DNA of 64,000 bases from Venturia oleaginea (taxonomy: Eukaryota > Ascomycota > Dothideomycetes > Venturiales > Venturiaceae), in contig JABMLP010000009.1 in assembly GCA_013176395.1 (NCBI GenBank), forward strand, positions 682,001-746,000, read 5' to 3'. The translations under genes and the position numbers were made by a program. The notes under the pieces were generated by a model. It saw nothing but the letters and a program-made list of their open reading frames with translations, was not told the DNA's origin and ran no database searches. Shown here one piece after another: positions 9,774 to 21,300 of this stretch (its first letter is position 1; each line of letters opens with the position of its first letter).

Positions 9774-10879
9774 ACGTACTTCACAAGCGAGTGGGCCACC
9801 TCAGAAACGTAAACCGCCTTCGTAAAAATACTACGCAACCTACAACAATTTATAGTATTACATAGAATAGAGTAATATTATTTAGAAGCTTCGCTATCAT
9901 CTATATTCTCTATTTCTACCTCACAAGTGCGGGAGTTATGCCCAGTCTCGCCGCAACGGCCGCAGTGCCTCTCTCCACGTACCCTCTTCGCAGGCTTCTC
10001 ACCATCGTTACGATTACCACCCTCCCTTATAGTAACTAAGTCAGCTACTTCACCAGCTGTCAAGGTCTGCTCAGTCCGTATATATCTCCTTTTGCGACTC
10101 TTACGCTTTGTAACTGCCTCAATTGCGTCTCGAAGGCGCGCTGTTTCTTCGCGCATCAACACAATTTCATGTGCTATCTGCTGCGCGCCTTTACTCAACT
10201 GCCTGACCTGCTCATCAATAGAACTTGCAGAGGATCCTGGGCCTGTTACGACTAGCTGAGACGATATCTTGCCTATCAAGAATCCAGATTCATCAAAATT
10301 GTAGGTATCCTCGTCTATGATACCGTACTCTGCCTTTATCCTCTGAACAAGTGTGAACCAGGGTATAATAACCGCCGGGTCTTCGCAGGCAGCTCGCTGG
10401 CGATCATATGGACGGCTCCATCGGGTGGTAAGCTCTGGCGTACGCTTTACCAAGTTGTTAACCCAGTTCTTGCCAACAGGCTTCTCACCCCGCTCTCTTA
10501 GTAGTTTATTAGCCATATCTTGTACGTAGGCCTTCGACGGCGGTAGGCCGCGTAAGCTTTTGTTAAGAATACGCTTTATAACCACCTCCTCTTCTAGCTT
10601 TGTCAATCGCTTCGAGTTCGGCTCGCATTCGCGTCGAGGGCGCTGTCCGGCGCGTCGGCGTTGTACTGTTGTTCGAGGTACGCTATATATTACTGCAGCG
10701 CGTCTTTCGCTTTGGATTTGCTTTGAATTGATATCTGAGATAGCAAGGAATATATCTCCTTCTTTATAGATCTTCTGCTTTTCGTGTTGTTGAGGCATTA
10801 CGAGACGTTGTTACGAAGGCGGTTTACGTTTGTGAGGTGGCCCACTCGCTTGGGTGGCCCACTCGCTTGTGAAGTACGT
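9774..10879 (-). mobile_element. pogo-derived element, copy A (1106 bp), core-deleted
   Basis: Inverted ends start ACGTACTTCACAAGCGAG and continue through GGGCCACCTCA and AAACGTAAACCGCC. TA flanks both ends (9772-9773 and 10880-10881). The right end contains an extra tandem copy of the GGGTGGCCCACTCGCTTG unit, so the repeats are unequal in length. The element carries one ORF (9878-10798). A near-identical copy, B, lies at 59485-60561 in the opposite orientation. Confidence 0.9.
9878..10798 (-). CDS. pogo-derived DNA-binding protein lacking the DDE core (copy A)
   Basis: 306 aa, starting MPQQHEKQKIYK. Residues ~12-52 form a psq-like HTH (AAVIYSVPRTTVQRRR) and ~65-130 the CENP-B type HTH (LTKLEEEVVIKRIL, then GKNWVNNLVKRTPEL). 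Residues 165-186 hold the first catalytic aspartate context (DTYNFDESGFLIGK, D169), but the frame then jumps at VVTG/PGSSASSIDEQ straight into the C-terminal region. The second and third acidic residues and about 200 aa of core are absent. The rest contains a helical ETARLRDAIEAVTKRKSRKR segment and a CCHC knuckle C279-x2-C282-x4-H287-x4-C292. Transposition activity is impossible; DNA binding to the element ends is plausible. Compared with copy B there are only a few substitutions, but the deletion junction differs. Confidence 0.85.
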   Translation of the reverse strand: MPQQHEKQKIYKEGDIFLAISDINSKQIQSERRAAVIYSVPRTTVQRRRAGQRPRRECEPNSKRLTKLEEEVVIKRILNKSLRGLPPSKAYVQDMANKLLRERGEKPVGKNWVNNLVKRTPELTTRWSRPYDRQRAACEDPAVIIPWFTLVQRIKAEYGIIDEDTYNFDESGFLIGKISSQLVVTGPGSSASSIDEQVRQLSKGAQQIAHEIVLMREETARLRDAIEAVTKRKSRKRRYIRTEQTLTAGEVADLVTIREGGNRNDGEKPAKRVRGERHCGRCGETGHNSRTCEVEIENIDDSEASK

Positions 10880-10994
10880 TATTGCCTTTGTTTAACAACA
10901 AACTCTCCCTGTGGCGTTCTCTACGGCCGGAGAACAGGGGAAGCTGTTCACGGCATGACATTCCCCATCAGTATAGTAATTTGGAACGACCGGA

Positions 10995-11729
10995 TCATGT
11001 CAACATGCGCGTGGGCAAGCAACCTGGATGCCAAGTTGGTGTATGTAAGTGCGATTTTGGACCTGATGAAATGAAAACAGCGTCATCAAGTCTGGACCGT
11101 TGTAAAGGTGAACCAGAAAGGGGTGGCGGAGGAGGAGGCAAGTGATTAATGTTGTCCTGATCTTGCCGGGCCATTAACAATCGCTTTTTAATCTGCTTCT
11201 TCAACAACATTAGTTGCATCTGATGGTCTTGGAGTGTATGGTTGCCTGTATGCCCATGAGGCATAGTGCTGGCTTGGAAAAAAAGCCTTCCTGAATTGCG
11301 TGTAGGAAAAGATTTGATATTAATGAGGCTGTTGCACATTTGAATGGAAATTCCTCCAGAAAACTCGATTTCAAACGTGTTCTGTGCGTAGAGGATAATC
11401 GCAGCCTCTTCATAGATCTGATGATTGACGCGAAGTATCTGCGGATAACAAGGCTTGAGATCGGACCGCAGCATGGATGAATTTCTAAATAGAGCAGGTA
11501 TTGGCTGATCTGGAAGAAGAAAAGAGTAGATCCGGCAGCGTAACTCCGTAGGTATTTTGAGAAAGTAGCATGGCATGAAATTTCCAAGTTTGGCGTGAGC
11601 AGAGCACAAGGAGAACCCGTGGGGCTCCCAACGGAATTTGACACTGGATCTGGCGCTACATTGAAGGCGAGCCTGGCACATCCCTCTTTTGAATTGCTGT
11701 TTGGTGTGGATTTTGCACGTCGGAAGCAT
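10995..11729 (-). CDS. 2EXR / F-box-like domain protein
   Basis: 244 codons. Residues ~57-74 read FLKIPTELRCRIYSFLLP and ~97-120 ILRVNHQIYEEAAIILYAQN, the paired signature of the large fungal 2EXR/F-box-like family, whose members are mostly uncharacterised. Family members usually continue 150 or more residues with further helices. Here the tail is low in complexity (LPPPPPPLSG) and drifts off the family, so the 3' part may be degraded or wrongly spliced. An upstream exon is possible: an ATG at 12040 (MTQDSYVVEVPEEEFDDDYD) is followed by an in-frame TAA, with another ATG soon after. The product's role is unknown. Confidence 0.5.
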   Translation of the reverse strand: MLPTCKIHTKQQFKRGMCQARLQCSARSSVKFRWEPHGFSLCSAHAKLGNFMPCYFLKIPTELRCRIYSFLLPDQPIPALFRNSSMLRSDLKPCYPQILRVNHQIYEEAAIILYAQNTFEIEFSGGISIQMCNSLINIKSFPTRNSGRLFFQASTMPHGHTGNHTLQDHQMQLMLLKKQIKKRLLMARQDQDNINHLPPPPPPLSGSPLQRSRLDDAVFISSGPKSHLHTPTWHPGCLPTRMLT

Positions 11730-12395
11730 TGCGTGGGGATCCTGTTCTGTAGGAACACATTAGTACTGCCACGGTCGCGATAGGTTCATGATTTCCTTAC
11801 CATTTCTACCGTTGCTTCAAGAGAATACCAAAGCTTGCCTTCGCATATCGGCATTTCATGAAATATATTGATCACTCACCAGTTGTGGACATAGCTGCAT
11901 CGTCGCTGGTAGCGCGCGTTCGATTCGTACATCTTCTCCCACCCTTGAGGCGACCCCAGCATAGATTATCCTTGGGAGTTATCATAATCATCATCGAACT
12001 CCTCCTCAGGCACCTCGACGACATAAGAGTCCTGTGTCATGTTGACTGACGATGGTGGTGGTAGAGTTGCAAGACAGCAATTAGGAGGAGAGAGGTGTCC
12101 CAGCTGCAGTGGGTAGAGCAATGAAGCATGGAAATGAGTAGAGACGACTCAAATGACCAAAAGACGGTCCGAGAAGGCGAAGAACAGAGGTGTATAGTAA
12201 TTTGAAAGGATGGCCTTGTTGAGAAGGAGAGAGGGAAAGTAAATACGAGCTCGAGGTCAGCCGATTTTAACCTATTGAGCTGAAGCGCATCGACGGCACG
12301 TGACAATCATAAGCATTACGAGAAATGCTTTGTTGAACTATATCCTGAGATGGTATTTGCTCGGGACTGTAGAGATGTCCTAATCAGATGTTGGC

Positions 12396-13163
12396 TTATT
12401 GCGCCTCCATGGTTCCCACCTCCAATGCCCGGCTATCCTTCGGCTGATCAAACAAATCCCAAGTTTTCCTAGCAATATTATTGGGATTGAGAGCTTTGTT
12501 CTCTGGAGCAACCTCGCTACCAACAGAGATGAGTCCGCAGTGAACTCCACTGTCCTTCAACGTCTGATACAGACATTCTACCATAGATCTCTGGACTGCT
12601 TTCGTCAGAGTCAAAGAAAACACCGCTGGAACGGGATATTTGTAGAGAACGCTGTTGGTGACAGCAACGACGGCTTAGCGGCGGGCTTCGCTTTTGCAAG
12701 ATCCCGGAATTTGTTGTCTGGGTATATTCAGCTTCAGAGATGGCAATGACGGAAAGAGTTGGTCTACCTTGAAGTCGAGTTCCATTTCCTCGACGGGAAA
12801 TCCTGACAGTGTGCTCAGAGCCACACGAGCACCATTGTATAGAACACAATCGATATCTTTCGGAAGGGAGTCGATTTTGGCCAAGGTCTCTTTGAGCGAA
12901 GATTGTTCGGCCAAGTTGACTGTCAAGACGTCGACTTTGACATCGTTGGAACTCTTCTCTACGGCCGCCTTATCCTGATGTAGTCGGGCGTGGTGTCGAG
13001 CAAGTAGAATGACATGATTGAAACCATTGGAAGCAAATTCTTGGGTGACTGATCGACCGATTCCAGGACCGGAGCCGAAAACGACGATAGTTCTTGTAGC
13101 TGATATGCTGGACGGGTTTGAAGAGCGTTGGGAAAGAGACAAGTGCTGGAGTACGGATTGCAT
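12396..13163 (-). pseudogene. short-chain dehydrogenase/reductase pseudogene
   Basis: The N-terminus is an intact Rossmann start: TIVVFGSGPGIGRSVTQEF gives the GxGxxxG nucleotide-binding loop, and CVLYNGARV matches the NAG-type motif of SDRs. After MELDFK the sequence loses the expected helix of about 20-25 residues. It resumes as DLAKAKPAAKPSLL, then shifts by one base to VTNSVLYKYPVPAVFSLTL and continues to the end (KTWDLFDQPKDS). No single splice scheme restores one frame, so an internal deletion plus a one-base loss is the simplest reading. The subfamily resembles atypical fungal SDRs in which the catalytic Tyr is replaced. The locus lies at the edge of the transposon patch. Confidence 0.7.
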
Positions 13164-13838
13164 GATGAAATGGAATTTCTGTGTCTTATAGACGGACTTT
13201 AGGTATGGTCTATGAAGAGCTGGGCATTATCGTGACCTGGCGTCATTGGTTCCAACTAGCCTGGATGCATCAGTAAAGTGAGGTTCTGCTTGCTTTCCGT
13301 TGCAGCTTTAGTTTCCGTAATAACTTCTTAAACTTTTTGCGGTATTCTTGTAAAACCTCTGCTCGATTTGAAATAGACTTGGCCATTCATTACTCGAGAT
13401 GAACAATACCAGCACAGTCCGCGGAGAAGGTAGTTGTCAGCTTATGTGCTCAACAGGATTCACCTTACACCTCCACTCCTCAGTTTGTCCGAATCAGTAT
13501 TTCTCTTAGCCACTCGCCAGGGGAAAGTGATTCTAATGAGATGCCGTCTTGGGTGTGCATTCGAGGCCTTGCACAATGCGTTCGCAAAGCAACGCGACGA
13601 TAGTCATATTGAAATTCTCCTTCAGATTTACAGGCCATGGTGAGTATCGTCCATGGTCCTTGATGGAATAATGATGATGAACATGAAAGTGATCGAGGAA
13701 GGATTGAACTCAAGGACAACTCGGGATAAATATGTTAGGTGCACGTGACGATGTCACATCGATTTCATATCCCAGATTTTGATAGCGCTATTCAGATTTC
13801 AGCTAGCGAATTGGGGGTATTATAAGGAAGAAAACATC
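13164..13838. other. gene-free stretch
   Basis: No supported gene or repeat. It separates the SDR pseudogene from the 3' end of the FHIP gene. Confidence 0.4.
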
Positions 13839-16697
13839 TCAAGCAAATCTAACCTCCCCGAACATGCTGGCCCTGACTTGCATGATAGCCACAAGCTCTA
13901 GTATGAACTCCTGCAGTATCACCGTATTTGTCAAAATGTGACCTAGAGTCGCTTCCCTCCTGGGTGTATGTTCTTCCGCCTCATCAGAACTTTCTTCGTC
14001 ACCTTCAGTAACATCACCTGAAGACTGTCCATTCCCGTTCTTGCCCTCTGTTGATGGCTTGAGCGGGAGCTTGATCCGCTTAGCAAGCGCAACCGAGTTG
14101 GCCGTTTCTACGACATCTTTTAACAATTCCTCAGGAGCCACCTCAGCACTTCGAGGGTCGCCATTTGAATCGCGTCGCATCTCTCCAGAAGGCCTGGATC
14201 GCGAAGGCGACCCACTTCTAGGGCTTGTTAATCCTGGTGCGTATTGACCCAGTATCGACGGTGCGGGCGAAGACGTGGGTGCGGTCCTCCGATCTGATTG
14301 GATAGCTCTGCCGCGTGGTGATTGAGAGCGTGATGGAGTTTTGGGGGTGGTTCCGCTGTACAACCGCTGTGGTATTGCAGCCAGCTTCTGTGGCGTTGGT
14401 CCGGTATTCATGGGAGAAGCAGAATCTACATAAGCACGGCCGGGACGGCTGGCAGCAGTTCGAATCGCTTGTGATATTTCTTCGTGCAGCTTAAACGCTT
14501 GCTTTCGTGTTGTAATTAGTTGATCAAGGTCTGGGACAAGCCCGCGCAAAGCTCGCAAATCTTTTTGCACATCTTGAAGTTTAGAAAGAAACAGCGGGGT
14601 GTGCTGTACCGACCACGATGGTTGACGTCGCACTGCTTTCAACAATCGCAAAGGTTCTGGGGTGGAAGAGTCCTCTTTTTCGCATTCCGAGAAGTCGTAG
14701 TACGCGGGTTCTACCGCAGCCCATCCCTCGAGCTGTACCTGCGGACATGACACAATCGTGATGATGGCTTCTGTCAGTGCAAGGTTGACTTCGACATTAT
14801 TCGTCAAAAAACTCTGCAGAGTTGACAACGTATGATTCATGAAAGTGTCGTTCAAATTGATAGAATGAGAGCTGACCTGTTTTGGGCCTGCTGAAGCGAT
14901 GGGTAGAGTCAATGACGGGACAGAGGATCCACCCAGGCCACTCAATGTCAGTAAGGGCGACGAGCATACGTGAGACTCGATGAGTCGCAGCGCATCTTGT
15001 AGATGGCTCTCATATGCCTCATCAAGCCCTTGATTGCCGCCAATATCTTCAGCCAACGCCAAGTACATCTCGGTTTCTGCATCCAGGGCGCCGTGTGTCC
15101 TCGCCGGCTCGGTACGTTGTGATGAGGTGGTTTGTAGGAGAGTGTCAACCGCATATGCATGGTTTTTACCAAGGATGACGGTGGCGAGTTTGAAGGCCGC
15201 GATGACAGTCTGCGGATTGGTGGAGGAGATACTGCCATGCAGCAAATCAACGAGGCTGAACAGGGCTGGGTTTGGTCGATCGTCTTCGTTTTCAGGTTGA
15301 GTCAACATAAGCAAGGAATTGCGTCGCTTTATTGCTGTAGGTGACCGGGTCCGATTTTGCTCTGGCAGAGCTAGAAGATATTGCAGGATTAGATGAACCA
15401 ACTCAGCATTGTTAAGCTCGTCTAGTATCCTTCTCAAGTATGTGAGTACCGCCACGGAAGAGCCGCCATCGACATCGGACGATTCTAGCATGGAGGGGTA
15501 TCTGTGAATGATTAGCGAATTTCGGCAACGAAGATATAATCTCCCTACAAGAGCTGCTGAAGATATAGAACCTGGTAATGGTCGAGTAGTGTCTGCCGCA
15601 CGTCGAGAGAACGGCAGTGTTCCAGGACGTCTTGCCAGAACCGCAAATAAGACACAAAGGTCGCGAGATGATCCTGGAGGTCTGTAGAAAACATGCTTTC
15701 AGCTTCTACAGGAGCAGTGAGATCCTTATAGTCCGAGAGTGTGAGGACGATTGGTAGCTCTTCGAGCGGGTGGATGATAGAAAGCTTCCGGCTCAGTTGG
15801 CTGTACACAGCACCCAGACCGCTCGCCATGAGCGTGGGAAGGTCGCTTGCCACAATCCACTTCTCCAGCTCTTGTGATTTCGAGGCGGACTCAAATATGT
15901 AGAGCAAGCCAGTCCTCGCAAAATCGCCAATTTTCCCTTCGTTGTGCACATGGTCTATGAGCTGGTAGCATAGTGGGAAATCCTCTTTCGATGTGACTCC
16001 TACGAAATCGTTTGTATCTTTGCTCAACGCCTTCCGTTTTGCCGATTCTTCTCTTTTGACAAACCAAACGGGCAATATCTTCGGATCCAATCTGATCTTC
16101 GCAGCTATGCCAAAGAGCAGCTCCACGATCTCGCCCTCGGTGTCTTCGCCGACATATGGGTTTCCAGATGTCCTATCCACGAAGATCATAAGAGAGTGTG
16201 CGAATCGCTCGTTTGACAAGAATTCCTCCTCTTCACTGTCGATCAATGCCCCAAAGACAGCTATTGCCTCGTGGATAATGCCTTCATTCTGTGCCAGCGA
16301 ACCGATCCGCGATATTGCCTGATATATCTGAGCTGAATTGGCAAAGGATAGGCAGAGATGAGGGGCAGGCGATCGCGATTCATCTTCGAGGATAGTGGTC
16401 AAGCGTTGGAAGGAGGTCTTTATGGTCTCAGTCGCCGAGCTGTCATTCTGGAGGAGAGGGGATCGTTGGTAGGTTGTCTTGAAGTTGTGTTAGTACATCC
16501 CATAGCAATTCCTTCTTGTTGTACCGACTCTTATTTGGTCATATATGCGCTTGAATCGATTGAGGCGTTCTTGTGGATTCTTCGAGGTTGACTGTCGCAC
16601 AGAAACTCCGGCTCCTCCTAAGAGTTTCGTCCACTACAACAACATCATCAGCCATGTCCCGATCGTAAAAGGCATCGGAGAAGCATACGAAATCCAT
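13839..16697 (-). CDS. FHIP / RAI16-like subunit of the FTS-Hook-FHIP complex
   Basis: Homologous to the RAI16-like family (FhipA in Aspergillus), a partner of Hook and FTS that links early endosomes to dynein for transport along microtubules. The start is a 9-nt exon (ATG GAT TTC, 16689-16697) spliced through GTATGC...TTGTAG to WTKLLGGAGVSVRQ, giving the family N-terminus MDFW. Large exons follow: ~15545-16402 (TILEDESRSPAPHLCLSFA) and 13839-~15500. They join through a 47-nt intron as QQLLYPSMLESSDVDGG. The remainder has RAI16 features (AVLTYLRRILDELNN, LFSLVDLLHGSISSTNPQT), then a Ser/Pro-rich low-complexity stretch and a final helix (ILTNTVILQEFILELVAIMQ). The second intron, near 16460-16500, has an odd GTCGGT donor and is the least certain junction. 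Length (~870 aa) is normal for the fungal family. Confidence 0.85.
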
Positions 16698-17268
16698 TAG
16701 AACGTCCGGACCATGTTGTTATGAGCAAGGGATCCGCGAGATACTGACTGAGGATGAACGGTTTCACGATGTGGACTGAGCTGGTAGGTTTCGGCGACAC
16801 ACTTCGTGGGAAATCAGCTATATGCCACAGCATTATGATTTCAAGCCTACTTTGTTTCAAGAAAACTCTGCATGTATGCACTTAGTCCAATGCTGACATA
16901 TTATTAGAGAGAAACCATTGCTTCATTGCATAGAAGACCGGTTGGACTGGACGAACCATCTAGACACGTCTCCATCACCAAGAGGGATATAGAACTGGCA
17001 CTATGATAGTATCTTATTCTGGTGAAAAAACATCGAATTTTCAATGTTAAAAAATAGAGGCTGGTGTCCCTAGAAATCTCCTCAAAAACGACAGTTGTAT
17101 TGCAGCACGCGGCAGTCCATTTACTCAAGGTGGCACTACATCTTGACGAGAAGGAATTGGAAACTCCTGATCCTGTACGGCCCACTTGGTTGGAGGGCGT
17201 AAAAGCCTCCTGCACGATTCCTGCGCCTTCGGGGATGCACGTCAAGTTCCGACGTTCGTGACTTGCGA
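16698..17268. other. gene-free stretch
   Basis: No supported gene. Presumed promoter of the FHIP gene plus the 3' flank of the small membrane protein gene. Confidence 0.4.
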
Positions 17269-17511
17269 TCAGTGGTGGCTAGGCTCGCTGTACAACAGGG
17301 GGAATACCACTTTGAAGAGTGTCAACGAAACAATAAGTAATGTCGCTGATGCTATCACAAACGCCATGCAAGCAAGCATAATCAGTATGGATGCCACCCG
17401 GGCCAACGTGACAGGCACGTTCGTCCAAACCACCGTCTGTACACGATCTGATTGGCCCTGATTAGCGTTTCCCACCGTGCTCTTGGTGCTCACTTTGTTT
17501 TTGCTTGCCAT
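17269..17511 (-). CDS. small predicted membrane protein
   Basis: An 80-aa frame starting MASKNKVSTKSTVGNANQ: a basic, hydrophilic N-terminus, then one long hydrophobic region (VASILIMLACMAFVIASATL, then LLIVSLTLFKVVFPLL) that could form one or two membrane helices. The ATG at 17511 is preferred over the upstream in-frame start because family-like fungal mini-membrane proteins start close to the hydrophilic lead. No homologous family recognised. It could be a chance ORF, but the hydrophobicity pattern is coherent. Confidence 0.35.
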   Translation of the reverse strand: MASKNKVSTKSTVGNANQGQSDRVQTVVWTNVPVTLARVASILIMLACMAFVIASATLLIVSLTLFKVVFPLLYSEPSHH

Positions 17512-18367
17512 GATGGCAGATGGCTGGAAAGACTTTGTGAAATAGAGAGCAAATCCCGATCTGGAAGTCCTCAATTCTGTCTTTGTTGTTTGTGAGAAAT
17601 GGTATCGGTGCCATCAATTTTTCGGGAGATTTAAATGAGGTTAATAAGGAGGCTGATGTGACTATTGTCAACCTCTACTTCGACAGGAATGGATGACAGT
17701 CCGTTGGCGAGTCGCTTGGAGGAAGATTGGACATTGAGTAGACAGACGAGGTAAGGATGAAGACCTGCACCTGGGACAGGTCGTGGGGTTTACAACAATT
17801 AAATTGTCATGCCGAAACGGTGTCACGATCGAGAGAATATCCGTATTCCAACAACACTCAATGCCAAAATCTACTTAAGCTATGCTCTACCCGACCACTC
17901 AATTTTACTTAATTCTATTTTCTTGAACCACCATACAATTCAATCACACAAATCTCTTGCAGCGAATGAAGTTTTTGCCCGAATCTCTTGATCATCATAT
18001 CATTCACATAACCAAGAAACTAGCTTAGGCTGAAACCATAACTCTAAACCTTCAATACCTTCTCCGATCCTTTCCCTTGAACTACTCAACAGTCTTAAGA
18101 TGTCTAAAAGACGTCCGTTCAGAACAAGTCTATCTGCCCGATGTAACTTCCGGGGCCCCAAATTGTGATCACGACGAATCATTATGCCAGTAAGCTCCAC
18201 ATCGAAATCTATCGCAACTTAAGAAATTCAATTAACAACATAATTGTTTTGATTGTGATTAGAAACAACAAGGAAAGGACTAGAAAACACAACCCGAACA
18301 GACCCCATTAAGATGCAACCTCATCCCTTGAACTCCAAGAATCCTACAAAAACACCAATCGAAACTT
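17512..18367. other. gene-free stretch before MDN1 3' end
   Basis: No supported ORF, RNA gene or repeat. The part near 18200-18367 is probably the MDN1 3' UTR. Confidence 0.4.
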
Positions 18368-21300
18368 TTACCCGCTCTCTACAACCTCCGCAAACCACTG
18401 CCTCAAAGCCGTGGCAAGCACACCGGGCAATTCCTTGACATCCCTAACAACAATCCACCACCTGAACGGGAAAATCTCAGCCATATACTTATACCGCTTA
18501 ATCCTCATCTCCCCACTCAACGGATCCTGTTCGAAGTTCACCTTCTCCAAATCCATGATACTCTGCACCTTCTTCGCCTGAGCCTCCACTTTCTCCTGAG
18601 CCTGCGCATCAACAACAACAAAAACGATCATAATCTTCTCCTCCTGAGCTTTCCTCACGAGCCGTTTAATCTCATCGGCATCATCGCAGATAGCATCAGA
18701 AACAATAAGCATAAGCTGCCACAAATCCTGCGCGGATCCAGAAGCTTTAGCTCTCGCCTCATTGAAAATCTCAGTCCCATACTCAATCAACTTTTTAACA
18801 TTCGTCCCCTCTTGCTGAAACAAGAATTGACTGAAAACATCAACGCCCGCCTCATCAGAGAAGGGTTTTTCAAAAGCATGAGCAATCTTGACATCTTGAC
18901 CAAAGCCAACGACGCAGAGTTCACCCACTTCAAGGAGCGAGAGGGCTTTGGAGACGAGGGCGAGGGTTTCAAAGGCGAGTTCTTTGGAGCCGCCTTCGCC
19001 CATTGATTTTGAGTCGTCGACCGCGATCATGACTTGGTAATTGCGCTTTGAAGGAACGGCGCGCCGCATCCAGATTTTGTCGCGTTTATAACTTGAGGCG
19101 ATGTAGGGGATGATGCGTTTGATGTTGAGACGTTTTCCGGTGCGGTAGTCGCCTCGAAGTTTGGTTGCGAGGGTTGGTGCGAGAATGAGTCTCAACTGTT
19201 CGGTGAGGGTGGCTGAAAGGGCGCGAGTAGAAGTTTCGTGGTAACTCCATAGTTGTCTAGCCTCAGCTTGTGTGAGAGCAACAGAGTCCTGGAGTGTGAG
19301 ATCCTTAGTTGACGTAGTAAGCTCGGTGTCCTGTTGTTCGAGGTGTTCTTCAGAGATGGCTTCGGGTCCTACTTGATTGTCATATTTTTGTGGATCATGC
19401 TGTGCTGCGTCTCCAATGAAGGATTTAGAGTTGGCTTGATCCTTGTTCCGAGCTGTGACATCTGCAGGATGGTCGACATCTTCCATCTCTACATCCTCAT
19501 TTTCAGCGGTCGTCTCCTCGTCATCTGGGAAGCTGTTCTGAGGAAGATCTTCATCATTTGTCTCCATAGCATTCTCACCATCAAGAGCCCTGGCCTGATC
19601 TTCAGACGTTGCACCAAGAGCCTGCGCCTCGGCCTTTGACTCTTCATTGAGCAGATGTTCGAAATCAACATCAGCCATGTCAGCATCCTGTTTGTGCTCG
19701 CGTTCCGGCGCATCTGGTTTCTCGGCAGGCTGTCGAATCTGTCGTTGTTGGTTATACCATTTCTCGAGAGTGTCACCAAGTTTCTTAAACGGTTGGCTAT
19801 CAGCTGAGTCTTGCAGGTCTTCGTTACGGCCAACAGCTTCTTGGTTTTCTGCTTCGCCTTTAGCGCCTTGTTCACCAGCAGCACCAGTATCGTTGTCGTT
19901 TTCTTCGCCTGTGGTGCCTTGGTCTTGTTTCGCGGCACTGTTGGAGGCAGATTGCTCGTCCTGCTGGTTGTTTGTGTCCGTGCCTAGGCCTTGATCTTCG
20001 CTGGGTACGGCATCTTCTGCAGCTTTGGCATCGGATTTGAGCAGGCCTTCCTTGTCTTTTGGCTTTTCCTCTTCGATGTCTTCCTCAGCTTCCTCCCTGT
20101 CGCCTGATTCGTCAATTTCCGCACCAGTCTGAGGCTGATCCTCCATCTCTTCGTCGTCGACCTCTTCAGCTTCCGAGCCGCCGTCGTCTTTGTCGCCAGG
20201 CATGTCGAACTCTCCTTCTTCAACCGGAGCGTCCTCGACTTCGCCGTCATCCATATCGTCCATATCGTCCATGCCTTCGTCATCTGATTTCTCGTCACCA
20301 CTTCCATCCATATTCAGATCTTCAGGAAGTTCCAAGGTCTCCTCTTGCTTCAAGAACTCATCGGTTTTCTCCAGTTGCTCTTGACCAACAGCTTCATCCT
20401 CGTCAGCACCAACATCTTGTTCCTCGTCACCTTCTTCTCCCTCCTCGTCTCTCTGTTCCTGACTTGGCATCTCCTTATCCCCATCTTTGCCAGCAACTTG
20501 ATCATCATTCTTAGAGGCGGTGCCTTGATCTCCCTCTTTGTCTTTGTCGGCATCAGGCTTCTCTCCATCATCCCACATCTTCTCATCAACAGTTGTAGGA
20601 CCTAAGTCGTCAACCTCGCCAGCCTCATCTTCGGCCTCCTTCTCTTCATCTTCGTCTCCACTACCCTCGCCATCTTCGCCTTCCTCTTTTTGTTCAACGT
20701 CACCAAGCTCACCATCCATCTCTTCATCAGCCATATCAACGGCATCCTTTTCATCTTCAATATCATCGCGATCTTCCTTCTTGGTATCTGGTTCTTGAGC
20801 CAACTCAGTGAGATCTTCATCATCCCCGATTTCTTTGGAGATATCTTCTGCTCCCTCGCCGTCACCAAGACCAGTTCCTCCCTCGAGTTTTTCGTCTTGA
20901 CCCTTCTCGTCTTTGGCGGCTTTTTCTGGCGGCGTGCAAAATCCTCGGGCGCCAATGACGATAAAAGCTTTGCAAAGATCGTGCGAAAGTTTGGCCGTTG
21001 CGATATGAAAAGTCGCGTATTTGTTCAGATTGTCTTGGACGATAATGAGGTATTGCTGCAGCATCGGCTGCACGGCGGCAAACAGAGAGACTACCGCAGG
21101 TATTTCCTCGGGAGATAAACCTTGTAAAGTTGTCATGGCAGACATGAGTGTTGCAGTCACTGCCTTAACGCGTAGGGAAGCTAAATTTGTTGCATGCTGT
21201 GTGTCTTGTGTTATGAGCCAGGATGCGTCTTCCACTGATATGGCAACTTGAAATTTCTTGAGGTCCTGGATGGATCCGAGAATCGTGTCAATGCATCCAA

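Noticed and set aside
11960..12040. Acidic N-terminal exon (MTQDSYVVEVPEEE) for the 2EXR gene
   Set aside because: It runs into an in-frame TAA before any good donor, so it was only mentioned as possible.
19600..20960. Several long plus-strand Ser/Pro-rich frames and basic minus frames
   Set aside because: Shadows of the acidic repeat region of MDN1; the GA-rich coding strand keeps other frames open.
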